A program made the translations under genes and the position numbers. From contig NZ_LANF01000014.1 in assembly GCF_000966265.1 (NCBI RefSeq), forward strand, positions 26,046-90,045: a stretch of DNA of 64,000 nucleotides. The letters run 5' to 3'. This DNA comes from Palaeococcus ferrophilus DSM 13482 (lineage in GTDB: Archaea; Methanobacteriota_B; Thermococci; Thermococcales; Thermococcaceae). The notes beneath the pieces were generated by a model. It worked only from the letters and a program-made list of their open reading frames with translations. It was not told the DNA's origin and did no database searches. How positions within the stretch are numbered: the stretch's first letter is position 1; each line of letters starts with the position of its first letter. Positions 26,848 to 34,823 of the stretch are shown here, one piece after another.

Positions 26848-27377
26848 ACAAGCTAATGGGACTTGCACTACTTATGGTCGGCATGGTCCTTGCAGTTGGC
26901 GCAGGAGCTAACTTCAGGTACTACGAGGCTGACAGGGACATAACCGTTGCCATCGTCGCAGATGACAGCGAGTTCATAGACCTGACACCACTTCAGCCCT
27001 ACGCATACTTGAGCAACGGTAAGCTCACCATCAAGATTGACGACACCAACCCGAACTACAACCAGAGCCGCGGATGGGGCATAGGCCTTAGCCCGAACAC
27101 CACCTACGTCTTCGAGGAGATGTTTGAGGTAAGCAACGACCTCTGGGAGAACAACGAGACTGACTACCCGATATGTGTCAGCATACTGGCACCACCTCAG
27201 GCAGAGCTTTTCGTTGGTGAGTGGAACGGAACCACCGCGAGCACACTCCAGTTTACGGTCTACCACGGCGATCCCGTCAAGATCGGTATGGTCTTTGACA
27301 GTACCGGCATGGACATGGGGATGCACAACTTCCAGATGAGCATCCACGCAGAAGCTGGCGAGTGCCCCCAGGACTGA
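26844..27377 (+). CDS. DUF1102 secreted subunit B, paralog of the preceding gene
   Basis: A 177-residue secreted protein with signal peptide (LMGLALLMVGMVLAVGAG) followed by ANFRYYEADR. It shares IVADD-x-E-x-IDLTPLQPYAY and FEVSNDLWE with the preceding protein at the same spacing. The middle and C-terminal strands differ, with two Cys (YPICVSI and EAGECPQD) that may form a bond. The ATG overlaps the previous stop codon as ATGA, so the two are made together, perhaps as major and minor subunits. A GC hairpin follows the gene. Confidence 0.77.
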   Translation: MNKLMGLALLMVGMVLAVGAGANFRYYEADRDITVAIVADDSEFIDLTPLQPYAYLSNGKLTIKIDDTNPNYNQSRGWGIGLSPNTTYVFEEMFEVSNDLWENNETDYPICVSILAPPQAELFVGEWNGTTASTLQFTVYHGDPVKIGMVFDSTGMDMGMHNFQMSIHAEAGECPQD

Positions 27378-27402
27378 AGGTTTAGGGAGATGATTTCGTT
27401 TT

Positions 27403-27416
27403 AGGGGCCTTTGCCC
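27403..27416 (+). terminator. GC hairpin between the filament subunit genes and the signal peptidase gene
   Basis: GGGGC and GCCCC form a five-pair stem with a CTTT loop, followed by GTTTATT, 26 bases after the second subunit stop codon. It may stop or slow part of the transcripts or protect their 3' end, giving more subunit mRNA than peptidase mRNA. This is inference from position. Confidence 0.35.
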
Positions 27417-27435
27417 CGTTTATTGATATTGAAGG

Positions 27436-28518
27436 ATGCGTACCAAAATGAAGCTAAGTGACGTTTTCACACTCATCGTGCTCTCTTTTCTCGTTGTGTC
27501 ATTGATAGGATTCTTTTTTGACAGGCCAATCCTAGTTTCTTACGTTACCTCTGACAGCATGGAGCCCACGCTGAATCGGGGGGACATGTTTTTCATAAAC
27601 CCCCTCTCAAAGGGCTCGCCCGGCGATATAGCCGTCTTTAAGATGGCGGGCTCATGGACGGTTCACAGGATATACGCCGAGGGGGAGGATGGCTACATAA
27701 CCAAGGGCGACGCTAACGTGGCCACGGATCAGCAGGAGGGGCGGGCGCCTCCGATAAAGAGGAATGACGTCGCCGGAACGGTGCTCACTATAGCAGACCG
27801 GCCCATAAAGGTTCCGGGCGTTGGGGGATACATAAGCGAGTTCTCCCAGAGGGGGAGTGCCCTGTACGCCGCCATAGCCCTGCTCATAATGGGGGCCCTT
27901 GTCATCACGTCGGACGAGAGTGGGAAGAAGCACAGGTCAAGGCACCGCAGGAAGCTATTCTTCAGGGTCAAGTTCAAGACACTCTACGCCGCCACGGGTG
28001 CCCTCATGATCGCACTGTTACTGATTTCAATGATGCTGTCGTGGGGGGACGTAACCTTCACGTACTCTTCCACGCTGGCAGGCGGACAGAGGGAAGGATG
28101 GTACCTTCCGGGAAGCGTCTTTGAGGACGAGATAACGCTGAAAAATGCCGCTGTATACCCGTTCGTTTACTTTATAGTTCCCCAGGGGGAGCGTTTTGAG
28201 GTGACGACGGACACTCATTTCCGGTTGTCCGGCAACACTGAGGAGAGGATTGGGGTAAAGGTTCACGTCCCAGAGGACACGAGGATTTACAGGGAGACGA
28301 TAAAGGTCTACGCATACCTTCCAATCCTTCCCGAGGGTGTCATAGCCTACCTCTACAATAGGAACCCCTACCTTCCCTTCGTCGCGTATATCTTGGAGAC
28401 GGGGGCGTTCTTGGTGTTCCTGTACTCGGTATCGGGCCTTGGGAACGAGGATGTAATACGGTACAGGCGCAGAAAATCAGGGCTACTTAACAAACTCCGG
28501 GAGGCTGTTGGCTTATGA
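27436..28518 (+). CDS. Signal peptidase I, ER/SipW type, with large extra ectodomain
   Basis: A 360-residue membrane protein. Residues 8-28 form the first helix; the catalytic part follows with Ser41 in SDSMEPT, His77 in WTVHRI and Asp92 in TKGDAN. The Ser-His-Asp set with His in place of Lys is that of archaeal, ER and SipW signal peptidases. Unlike a normal archaeal peptidase (about 150-200 residues) it continues with a second helix (144-158), a very basic loop, a third helix (185-203), an extracellular beta domain (205-330) and a fourth helix (333-350). It likely processes the DUF1102 proteins encoded on either side. ATG 27436 has a weak ribosome site; ATG 27448 is possible. The end overlaps the next ATG. 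Confidence 0.85.
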   Translation: MRTKMKLSDVFTLIVLSFLVVSLIGFFFDRPILVSYVTSDSMEPTLNRGDMFFINPLSKGSPGDIAVFKMAGSWTVHRIYAEGEDGYITKGDANVATDQQEGRAPPIKRNDVAGTVLTIADRPIKVPGVGGYISEFSQRGSALYAAIALLIMGALVITSDESGKKHRSRHRRKLFFRVKFKTLYAATGALMIALLLISMMLSWGDVTFTYSSTLAGGQREGWYLPGSVFEDEITLKNAAVYPFVYFIVPQGERFEVTTDTHFRLSGNTEERIGVKVHVPEDTRIYRETIKVYAYLPILPEGVIAYLYNRNPYLPFVAYILETGAFLVFLYSVSGLGNEDVIRYRRRKSGLLNKLREAVGL

Positions 28519-29786
28519 AGAAATTACTGGCAATTCTGCTTATTTTGAGTATAGGGTCCCTTGTGGTGGTGGGCTCCAGTGGAAACTTTAGGGGCTATTC
28601 CGCGGAGAGGCCCATAAGGGTGGATGTGGTGTCCCACGATGACGAGTATCTTTCTTTCACATGCAGGGAAGGTTACGCTGCAACTGTGGAGGTTCCCCCT
28701 GACTCGAGCACCGCTTTTAGCGCTCTCAACATCACCAACATGCTCCTCAGCGGGGGGAACGTGTGGATATGGTTGAGCCCCGACTACAGTGGCCTCCCAC
28801 CGGGCCTGGACGTGTGGGTGGAGAGCGAGGATGGGACTGAGGTGGCTGTGCCATTCGGTACGGAGTACAGCTTCTCGGGCCTGGTAACCGTTGATCCCGT
28901 TCCGCAGGGCGAGTACTACATTCCCGTGACACTCTACGCACGCTGGGACGGGGGGGATGCCGTTGTTGAGACGTGCCCGATCCGCGTGATAGTCAAGGAC
29001 CCACCCCTCCGTAAGGTTCTACTATCCGGCAACACCACGGTCTTGAGCCACACCTATCAGGAGTGGACCTTCCAGATAGTGCTCACGAATCCGGGGGAGG
29101 AGGACGACTTCGTGGTTAAGGACACCATACCTGGGGAGTTCGACGTCCTCGACGTGACCCCGAGCAAGGGCACCCACACCCTAACGCCCCACGGCTACTC
29201 GCACGAGCTCCTCTGGAGCGTCCACCTCGAGGCCGGCGAGACGGCACACGTGAACGTCACGATAGCGACAAGGATAAACGGCGGGGGCAACCAGGAGTTC
29301 ACGGACTGCGGCATCTATCCCCTCAACGACGGCGCGAGGGTTGTGGGTACGGACATCGTGAGCAACTCGCTTGAGGTGGAGTCTGTTTGCGGTGAGTGTG
29401 AGATAGAGGTCAATAACACCCTAGTAGATCCGCCGTCCCTATCGTTGCCCCTCAACACTCCCATGGACTACACCACGAGGCTCACCGCCATCAACAACGG
29501 CGCGGGACGGGCGATCAGCATAACCCAGGACATAGGGGAACACTTCAACGTGACCGCTTATACGCCGTCCAAGGGAACGGTTGCAGTGGTGGTCCTCAAC
29601 AACGGAAATACAAGGATTGTCTGGAACCTCTACCTTGCAAACGGGGAGGTTGCCACGCTTGAGATAAACGAGCACACGGACGGCATAGGAAAGAAGGGCA
29701 ACTTCATTCTGGCGGGAACCCCCAAGGTGGGCGGCTGCGGCAACAGCGGAAGCTCCCTAAAGGTTCACGTGTTTGAGAGCAGATAA
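28515..29786 (+). CDS. Secreted protein with DUF1102-like head and two DUF11-like domains
   Basis: A 423-residue secreted protein. A signal peptide (KKLLAILLILSIGSLVVVG) is followed by SSGNFRGYSAERPIRVDVVSHDDEY, which lines up with the NF-x2-Y-x-A-x-R-...-DD-x-E start of the two DUF1102 subunits. After a first beta domain come two DUF11-like domains (about 175-290 and 300-420), each with the same TPSKGT turn and LLW or IVW strand. There is no C-terminal membrane helix. The shared head suggests it joins the same assembly, perhaps as a tip or side component. The ATG overlaps the signal peptidase stop codon. Confidence 0.72.
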   Translation: MKKLLAILLILSIGSLVVVGSSGNFRGYSAERPIRVDVVSHDDEYLSFTCREGYAATVEVPPDSSTAFSALNITNMLLSGGNVWIWLSPDYSGLPPGLDVWVESEDGTEVAVPFGTEYSFSGLVTVDPVPQGEYYIPVTLYARWDGGDAVVETCPIRVIVKDPPLRKVLLSGNTTVLSHTYQEWTFQIVLTNPGEEDDFVVKDTIPGEFDVLDVTPSKGTHTLTPHGYSHELLWSVHLEAGETAHVNVTIATRINGGGNQEFTDCGIYPLNDGARVVGTDIVSNSLEVESVCGECEIEVNNTLVDPPSLSLPLNTPMDYTTRLTAINNGAGRAISITQDIGEHFNVTAYTPSKGTVAVVVLNNGNTRIVWNLYLANGEVATLEINEHTDGIGKKGNFILAGTPKVGGCGNSGSSLKVHVFESR

Positions 29787-29803
29787 TCTGGAGGAAATGA
29801 ATT

Positions 29804-30805
29804 ATGAGCATTAGGATGGAAAATATTGTGAAACTCCTTTCGAGAAAAGAGGTTGTGGGGGTACTCATCGTACTCCTGATCTTTACCTCCTTTTACTCCC
29901 TGAAGGCCCTTGGGGCCCGGGATACACTTCAAACAACCGTAAAGACTGCGGGCTACTCGTCGGTGGGAACGCTGACTCACACCGCCCTTCTGGGCAACAA
30001 CACCCTCTACGGCCCTACGCTATCGAGGCAATACTACCCCGCGCCCCTCGTTGAGGGGTTCGTTCTGAACTACCGCTATCGCTTCACACCCGGCGACGTC
30101 GTCAGAGGGAACTACACCATAAGCGGGAAGGTGACGTACTACGTGACGAAGGGTAAGGAGAAGGTCATTCTCTGGGAAGAGCCACTGCTCTACGAGAGCG
30201 GCGAACTTGAGAAAGGGGGCTTTTCGAAGGACTTTACCCTCGACATGCTGAAGCTCACCAACGAAACGGAGGCCATATCGGAGCAGCTTGACATGCGCAG
30301 GATTGTGAGGGACGTTACCTACAGCGTCAGGGTCAATGTCATAGGAATCATCGCGGGCAACACGGTCGAGGAGAGCTTTTCACAGGACATGTCCCTTGCC
30401 AAGGATGTATCGGCTAACCTCTACTACTTCACCAACACGGAGAAGAGCAAGGGTGGAAGCGTAACCGAGACGAGCGTAAGGCCAACCACGATGAGCGTGC
30501 TCGGGGTCAACGTGAAGACCGCCACCGCGAAAATACTGTTCCCGATACTAAGCTTCATACTCCTCACGCCCCTGCTCGGGGGAGTGTACACCATAACGGC
30601 CTCACGCGAGAGGCACACGGGGCTTGAGGCTTACACCGTGGAGGGGGCACCGCCGTTTGTGGACAAGAAGGTGCACCTGAAGTCGTTTGAAGACCTCAGA
30701 AAGACCTTTGAGCTCCTGGACAGGCCGATAATCCATTACAGGGACGATGGCGACGTTTACGTCATCGTGGAGGATGGAGTGGCCTACGAGTACAGGGAGA
30801 ACTGA
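29804..30805 (+). CDS. DUF5305 membrane protein
   Basis: A 333-residue protein of the archaeal DUF5305 family, recognised by its layout: an N-terminal helix (VVGVLIVLLIFTSFYSL), an extracellular domain with LSRQYYPAPLVEGFVLNYRYRF-type start, and a second helix near 240-262 (KILFPILSFILLTPLLGGVY) followed by a 70-residue cytoplasmic tail. The family is often found near DUF1102 and SipW-type genes. A full GGAGG lies nine bases before the ATG. It could anchor or assemble the secreted subunits; its role is unproven. T-rich terminator sequence follows. Confidence 0.75.
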   Translation: MSIRMENIVKLLSRKEVVGVLIVLLIFTSFYSLKALGARDTLQTTVKTAGYSSVGTLTHTALLGNNTLYGPTLSRQYYPAPLVEGFVLNYRYRFTPGDVVRGNYTISGKVTYYVTKGKEKVILWEEPLLYESGELEKGGFSKDFTLDMLKLTNETEAISEQLDMRRIVRDVTYSVRVNVIGIIAGNTVEESFSQDMSLAKDVSANLYYFTNTEKSKGGSVTETSVRPTTMSVLGVNVKTATAKILFPILSFILLTPLLGGVYTITASRERHTGLEAYTVEGAPPFVDKKVHLKSFEDLRKTFELLDRPIIHYRDDGDVYVIVEDGVAYEYREN

Positions 30806-30806
30806 C

Positions 30807-30820
30807 CCTTTTTTCTTCCT
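30807..30820 (+). terminator. T-rich terminator at the end of the filament cluster
   Basis: CCTTTTTTCTTCCT begins just after the DUF5305 stop codon. A TATA box for the next gene follows at 30827-30838. Confidence 0.5.
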
Positions 30821-30826
30821 TTAAAA

Positions 30827-30838
30827 ACCTTTAAATCC
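30827..30838 (+). promoter_or_regulatory. TATA box of the HD hydrolase operon
   Basis: ACCTTTAAATCC lies about 31-42 bases before the ATG at 30869, and a GGGGGTGA ribosome binding site lies between. Confidence 0.55.
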
Positions 30839-30868
30839 TCAACGTCGTTTCTATATGGGGGTGAAAGC

Positions 30869-31639
30869 ATGTACACGGAGGAAGGCCTTCTGGCCGAGAT
30901 ACAACAGTTGATGGACAACGACGAGCTCTACGCCCTCTACGAGGATGCTTACTTCAAGTACAAACCTTACTTTGACACGACGAACTACATAGTGCTGAAC
31001 GTTTACGGCTTCAACGACCACGGCCCTATACACGTCCTCCTCACCACGAGGCGCGCCCTTGAGCTCCTCGGGATCATCAAGAAGTTCGGCATCGAGACTA
31101 CCGCTGAAAAGCTCGGCAAGCCCTTCGAGTGGAGCAGGTTTATCGTTGCCTTTGGGGCCCTCTTCCACGACGTAGGGAACATGATACACAGAAGCCCCCA
31201 CTACCAGTTCAGCGTTTTCCTGGCCGAGCCCATAGTGGAGGAGCTCGTTAAGGCCTTCGCAGAGGACGATTCCCTACTTCTCAAGGCGCTCACGCTGAAC
31301 GCCATCTACACCCACGATGAAGCAGTCCCGTGCACGACCATAGAGGGCTCTCTCGTGACCATAGCGGACGGCTGCGACATGGAGGCCGGGAGGAGCAGGC
31401 TCGTCCACAAGAAGGACAAGGTGGACATCCACGCGGTTTCCGCCCTCGCCATAGAACGGGTAGAGATAAAGGAGGGCGACGAGGAGCAGCCCATACTGAT
31501 AGAGATAACCATGAAGCACCCGGCAGGAATCTTTCAAGTGGACGAGATACTCACCAAGAAGGTCAAGAGCTCCCTCCTGAGCGGTAGGGTGAAGCTGAGG
31601 ATACAGACGGGGGAGGAGGTCCTCGAGAAGGTGGTTTAG
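30869..31639 (+). CDS. HD-domain metal-dependent phosphohydrolase
   Basis: A 256-residue protein with an HD domain: first His in NDHGPIHVLL, the HD pair in GALFHDVGNMIHR, a further His in YTHDEA and the last Asp in IADGCDMEAGRSR. These bind metal in hydrolases of phosphate esters or nucleotides. The C-terminal 70 residues form a beta-rich domain of unknown use. The substrate is not evident. It is followed after three bases by a DUF434 gene, so the two form an operon. Confidence 0.83.
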   Translation: MYTEEGLLAEIQQLMDNDELYALYEDAYFKYKPYFDTTNYIVLNVYGFNDHGPIHVLLTTRRALELLGIIKKFGIETTAEKLGKPFEWSRFIVAFGALFHDVGNMIHRSPHYQFSVFLAEPIVEELVKAFAEDDSLLLKALTLNAIYTHDEAVPCTTIEGSLVTIADGCDMEAGRSRLVHKKDKVDIHAVSALAIERVEIKEGDEEQPILIEITMKHPAGIFQVDEILTKKVKSSLLSGRVKLRIQTGEEVLEKVV

Positions 31640-31642
31640 GGG

Positions 31643-32308
31643 ATGTCCCTGGGTGATGCTTACAGAGACCTCAAGTACTTCCTCAACAGGGGCTACCGCA
31701 AGAAGAACGCCCTCGAGTTCGTTGCCAACCACTACACGCTCGGGAGGGAGGAGCGCCACCTGCTGGCGAGGTGTGTATTTTCCGATTCCTGGATTAGAGC
31801 GGTTTCCCTTAAACTCCTGCCGGAGAGGGCGCTCAGGGGGCGCCTAATAGGGATTGACGGCTTCAACGTCCTCATAACCCTCGAGTCCCTGTTTGAGGGG
31901 AGGGCCATCCTGTGCGAGGACGGCCTTGTGAGGGACTTAAAGCTCCAGCGCGGCTATAGGCTTGGCCCCCTGACCCTGAAGGTCATCGGCACCCTCGCCA
32001 CGTTTTTGGAGGGTGCGGGGGTGAGGGGAGCGGTCGTCATCTACGATTCCCCCGTGAGCAAAAGCGGGGAGGTGGCCAAGCTCACGAGGAAGGCCCTTGA
32101 GGAGAGGAGCATTCCGGGAGAGGTCAGACTCTCCAGGGCCCCCGACCACGAGCTGAAGACCTTTGACGTGGTCGCTACTTCCGACGTTGGGATAATAGAG
32201 AGGGTTCCCTACGTTGTGGACATACCCTCGCTCGCCGGAGAGAAGCTCGGTCTCAGGGCAATCCCTTTTCTTAAGCTCCTTGAGAACCCGGAACCACTGC
32301 GGTTTTAG
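31643..32308 (+). CDS. DUF434 family protein
   Basis: A 221-residue archaeal protein. The N-terminal 55 residues (YRDLKYFLNRGYRKKNALEFVANHY ... RHLLARCVFS) match DUF434; the rest starts IGIDGFNVLITLES, a PIN/NYN-like acidic core with a later DSPVSKSGE and VVATSDVGIIE, and resembles DUF5616. That core suggests a metal-binding nuclease fold, which is inference. It directly follows the HD gene. Confidence 0.72.
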   Translation: MSLGDAYRDLKYFLNRGYRKKNALEFVANHYTLGREERHLLARCVFSDSWIRAVSLKLLPERALRGRLIGIDGFNVLITLESLFEGRAILCEDGLVRDLKLQRGYRLGPLTLKVIGTLATFLEGAGVRGAVVIYDSPVSKSGEVAKLTRKALEERSIPGEVRLSRAPDHELKTFDVVATSDVGIIERVPYVVDIPSLAGEKLGLRAIPFLKLLENPEPLRF

Positions 32309-32355
32309 CATTTAGATAATTTTTTGAATGCTGTAATCTTTCCTGAAGTTTTGGA

Positions 32356-32426
32356 AACCTATTTATACTCTCTTGCCGTAATTTTAAGTATATGGTTGCA
32401 TCTGGCCCGCTTTTCTTTTCGGCGGG
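32356..32426 (+). promoter_or_regulatory. Promoter and leader hairpin of the first lipoprotein gene
   Basis: CTATTTATACTC (32356-32367) is a TATA element. The expected leader carries a CCCGC/GCGGG hairpin (32406-32410 with 32422-32426) just before the GGAGGG ribosome binding site at 32430-32435. Confidence 0.45.
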
Positions 32427-32441
32427 TTTGGAGGGATGGCC

Positions 32442-33626
32442 ATGAAGCGCACTCTGATGACCCTTGTGGTGCTGATGCTACTCGGGAGCGTTATTTCAGC
32501 CGGCTGTATCGGGGGAGGCGGGGAAACCACATCTTCTTCAGCTGTGCCGAGCACGACGGAAACCCCGAGCTGGAGTACGAGCTCAACCCATACCACCACG
32601 ACCAGCACGCCATCTGGCCCCACAACGACGACCCACACCACCGCGACGGGCACCCCAATCCCCACAACTACAACCTCAACAACGACCACTACCACCACAA
32701 CCGCAACACCCACGCCAACGACTACCACTACCACCACCCCTACGGAGGAGGCCTACTGGGAGCACCCGTGGGAGTACGCCCCCATCAACCTCGGTGGGGA
32801 ATCCTATCTGATAACCTACTACAAGTACGACTACAAGGTCCAGCCGAACCAGAGTTCGCCGGTTTACGAGTACATCATCGAGAAAAGCGTCGAGAAGACA
32901 AAGGTCCACGTATACGGCCAGGACATGCAGATGAACAAGGTTGACCTCGGCGAACAGGAGGTTTACGCCTACACCACCGTTGTCACGCCTGTGAAGGCGG
33001 AGAACATGGACGACAAACTCACAATAACCGTGTGGTTCGTCTCCAACAACAGTGAGGCATTTCTCTACCCATGGGATATCATGTGGATGAGTTACGTCTC
33101 ACCAATGGGCTCGGGCGGCGATTTCGTGGGAATGAAGTTTGAATACAAAGGGGGCAGCTTCCTCTTCATGAACCCGGCTCCCTTCCAGGGCGGCCTCTTC
33201 CCCTACTTCGAGGGCGACCAGGATACCTTTGAGGAGCTCAACGATGACCTCGTGAACCTCTACATCGGCTGGCTGGCGACGCTTCACATGGGGGTATGGT
33301 ACAGCTGGGAAAATACAAACGTCCTCGTGCCTCAGAGCGGAGTTTGGACGGATGGCCAGGGCCACAGCTGGCAGTGGAGCACCAAGCCGGATGGAAGCGC
33401 CACCTACGACGGAAAGTCCTTCAAACTCGTTGACTTCCAGTGGAGCTACGAGGGAACCGTTGAGGGAGTGAAACTCCAGGGAAGCGGTAAGTTTTCGCCG
33501 TACCTGCCGCTCCTCGTCGAGGGGGATGGCCATTACTCCTACAAAGATGAGGATAGCGGGAAGACAACCGTCATCTACGCCTACCTCAAGCTTGAGGACC
33601 TAAAGCTCGAGAAGGTGAGTGGATGA
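32442..33626 (+). CDS. Lipoprotein with long Thr-rich linker, paralog of 34824-35921
   Basis: A 394-residue putative lipoprotein. The signal sequence ends in the lipobox-like SAGCIGGGG. About 75 residues of almost only Thr, Ser and Pro follow, a likely glycosylated stalk. The folded part starts near WEYAPINLGGESYLITYYKY and shows a beta-rich domain shared with the third lipoprotein (HPWEYAPINLGGE against NPWDAYKPVNIGGE; KTKVHVYGQDMQM against KTRIHVYGMNINM). ATG 32442 is chosen over 32436, which touches the ribosome binding site. No function known; a surface-exposed binding role is likely. The stop codon overlaps the next ATG. Confidence 0.72.
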   Translation: MKRTLMTLVVLMLLGSVISAGCIGGGGETTSSSAVPSTTETPSWSTSSTHTTTTSTPSGPTTTTHTTATGTPIPTTTTSTTTTTTTTATPTPTTTTTTTPTEEAYWEHPWEYAPINLGGESYLITYYKYDYKVQPNQSSPVYEYIIEKSVEKTKVHVYGQDMQMNKVDLGEQEVYAYTTVVTPVKAENMDDKLTITVWFVSNNSEAFLYPWDIMWMSYVSPMGSGGDFVGMKFEYKGGSFLFMNPAPFQGGLFPYFEGDQDTFEELNDDLVNLYIGWLATLHMGVWYSWENTNVLVPQSGVWTDGQGHSWQWSTKPDGSATYDGKSFKLVDFQWSYEGTVEGVKLQGSGKFSPYLPLLVEGDGHYSYKDEDSGKTTVIYAYLKLEDLKLEKVSG

Positions 33627-34762
33627 GGCGTTTCCTTCTCTTTCTTTTGCTTTCGCTCGTTGTGATCTCAGCGGCGTGCGTTGGTTCTGGAGGACAGGGG
33701 AGCACGACGCAGGTGGAAAGCCTAACCACAACGAGTAGCCATTCATCACAGGTTTCAAGCTCAACGAACCCTACCCAGACCCAAGAGACCACTACAACGG
33801 CCACCACACCCAAAACCCCTGAAACATGGAACATGACGCTCGCCTGGAACGTTTCCACAGGGGGCGTTCCTTTCATGGACCTCAGCCCGGACGGAAGCCT
33901 TGCCGCCGTTATTGGCTGGGACAGAGGAGTTCTCTACCTTGTTAAACCAAACGGGGAGAGCACGGCTCTCAAGGTGTGGGAAGGGGATAACGTCCAGCCA
34001 ACGATCTCCGGAGTGGCCATCAAAGACGGCGTTGCCTACGTCCTGGCCAAATACGAGGAGTTCGCCGGAGTCAGAAAGTACTCCTGGAATGGAAAGGTCG
34101 GAGAGGAGAGGCACGGCTGGGGAGGAAGCATGTCCGACCAGATAGTTCGCTCCCCAAGCGGAAACCACCTCTGCTACCTCGTGACGGCTGAAGCTACGAG
34201 GCAGGAGCTTTACTGTGACGGGGCTAAGATGACACTTGATGGAGACGATTATGTTCTAACAGGGGTTTCGGACACGGGTGTGGTCGTGCTCACGAGGGAC
34301 GATACTGGCCTTATCTTCAAGGAGGGCTCGGGGATTTTGAGTCTAAACACGAGCAACGTTATAGCCTACAATGATAGGCTCATAGTGAGCGAGAACGGCT
34401 ACCTCAAGGTTTACGATCTCAACGGAACCCTTCTGGCCGAGAAGAAGGGCTACACCTTCAAGACGAAGGGCCTCCTCGCAACCGGGAAGTACCTCTTCAG
34501 GAACGAGCCCCTCGAGGACACCTCAGTCCTCACGTGGAACCTCACCGAGGTGGGAACACTCCCCGGCTTTCCGAAGTTCGCAAACGAGAACTTTGTTGTC
34601 ATGAAGGACGATGACTTTCTGCGCTGCTACTCTCTCAAGGACTTCCACGAGGTCTTCAGCGTGGAAGCCCCTGGGGCAGACTTCGTAAGGCTGAGCGACG
34701 ATGGAAGGGCCATGCTAGTCTCCGATGGATACGGGAGGTACTGGCTCTACATCGGGGATTAA
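33623..34762 (+). CDS. Lipoprotein with beta-propeller-like domain
   Basis: A 379-residue putative lipoprotein. The lipobox-like SAACVGSGG is followed by a short Ser/Thr linker (to about 70) and then a repeated-strand domain with sentences such as MDLSPDGSLAAVIGWDRGVLYLV and VRLSDDGRAMLVSDGYGRYWLY, typical of six- or seven-blade propellers. It overlaps the preceding lipoprotein gene by four bases and is probably co-translated. It is not a paralog of its two neighbours. Function unknown. Confidence 0.7.
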   Translation: MRRFLLFLLLSLVVISAACVGSGGQGSTTQVESLTTTSSHSSQVSSSTNPTQTQETTTTATTPKTPETWNMTLAWNVSTGGVPFMDLSPDGSLAAVIGWDRGVLYLVKPNGESTALKVWEGDNVQPTISGVAIKDGVAYVLAKYEEFAGVRKYSWNGKVGEERHGWGGSMSDQIVRSPSGNHLCYLVTAEATRQELYCDGAKMTLDGDDYVLTGVSDTGVVVLTRDDTGLIFKEGSGILSLNTSNVIAYNDRLIVSENGYLKVYDLNGTLLAEKKGYTFKTKGLLATGKYLFRNEPLEDTSVLTWNLTEVGTLPGFPKFANENFVVMKDDDFLRCYSLKDFHEVFSVEAPGADFVRLSDDGRAMLVSDGYGRYWLYIGD

Positions 34763-34770
34763 TGTGAATG

Positions 34771-34780
34771 TTTAAATATT
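34771..34780 (+). promoter_or_regulatory. TATA box before the third lipoprotein gene
   Basis: TTTAAATATT lies about 45-54 bases before the ATG at 34824, so this gene has its own promoter although it follows the first two closely. A second AT-rich ATATTTTAAA at 34791-34800 is a weaker candidate. Confidence 0.45.
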
Positions 34781-34823
34781 TTGGGTGCGAATATTTTAAA
34801 TGAGTCACGGGGAAGGTGGGAGT

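Noticed and set aside
32570..32745. ACC/ACA-rich stretch as a CRISPR or tandem repeat array
   Set aside because: The repeats are Thr codons inside an open reading frame, with no constant repeat unit or spacers.
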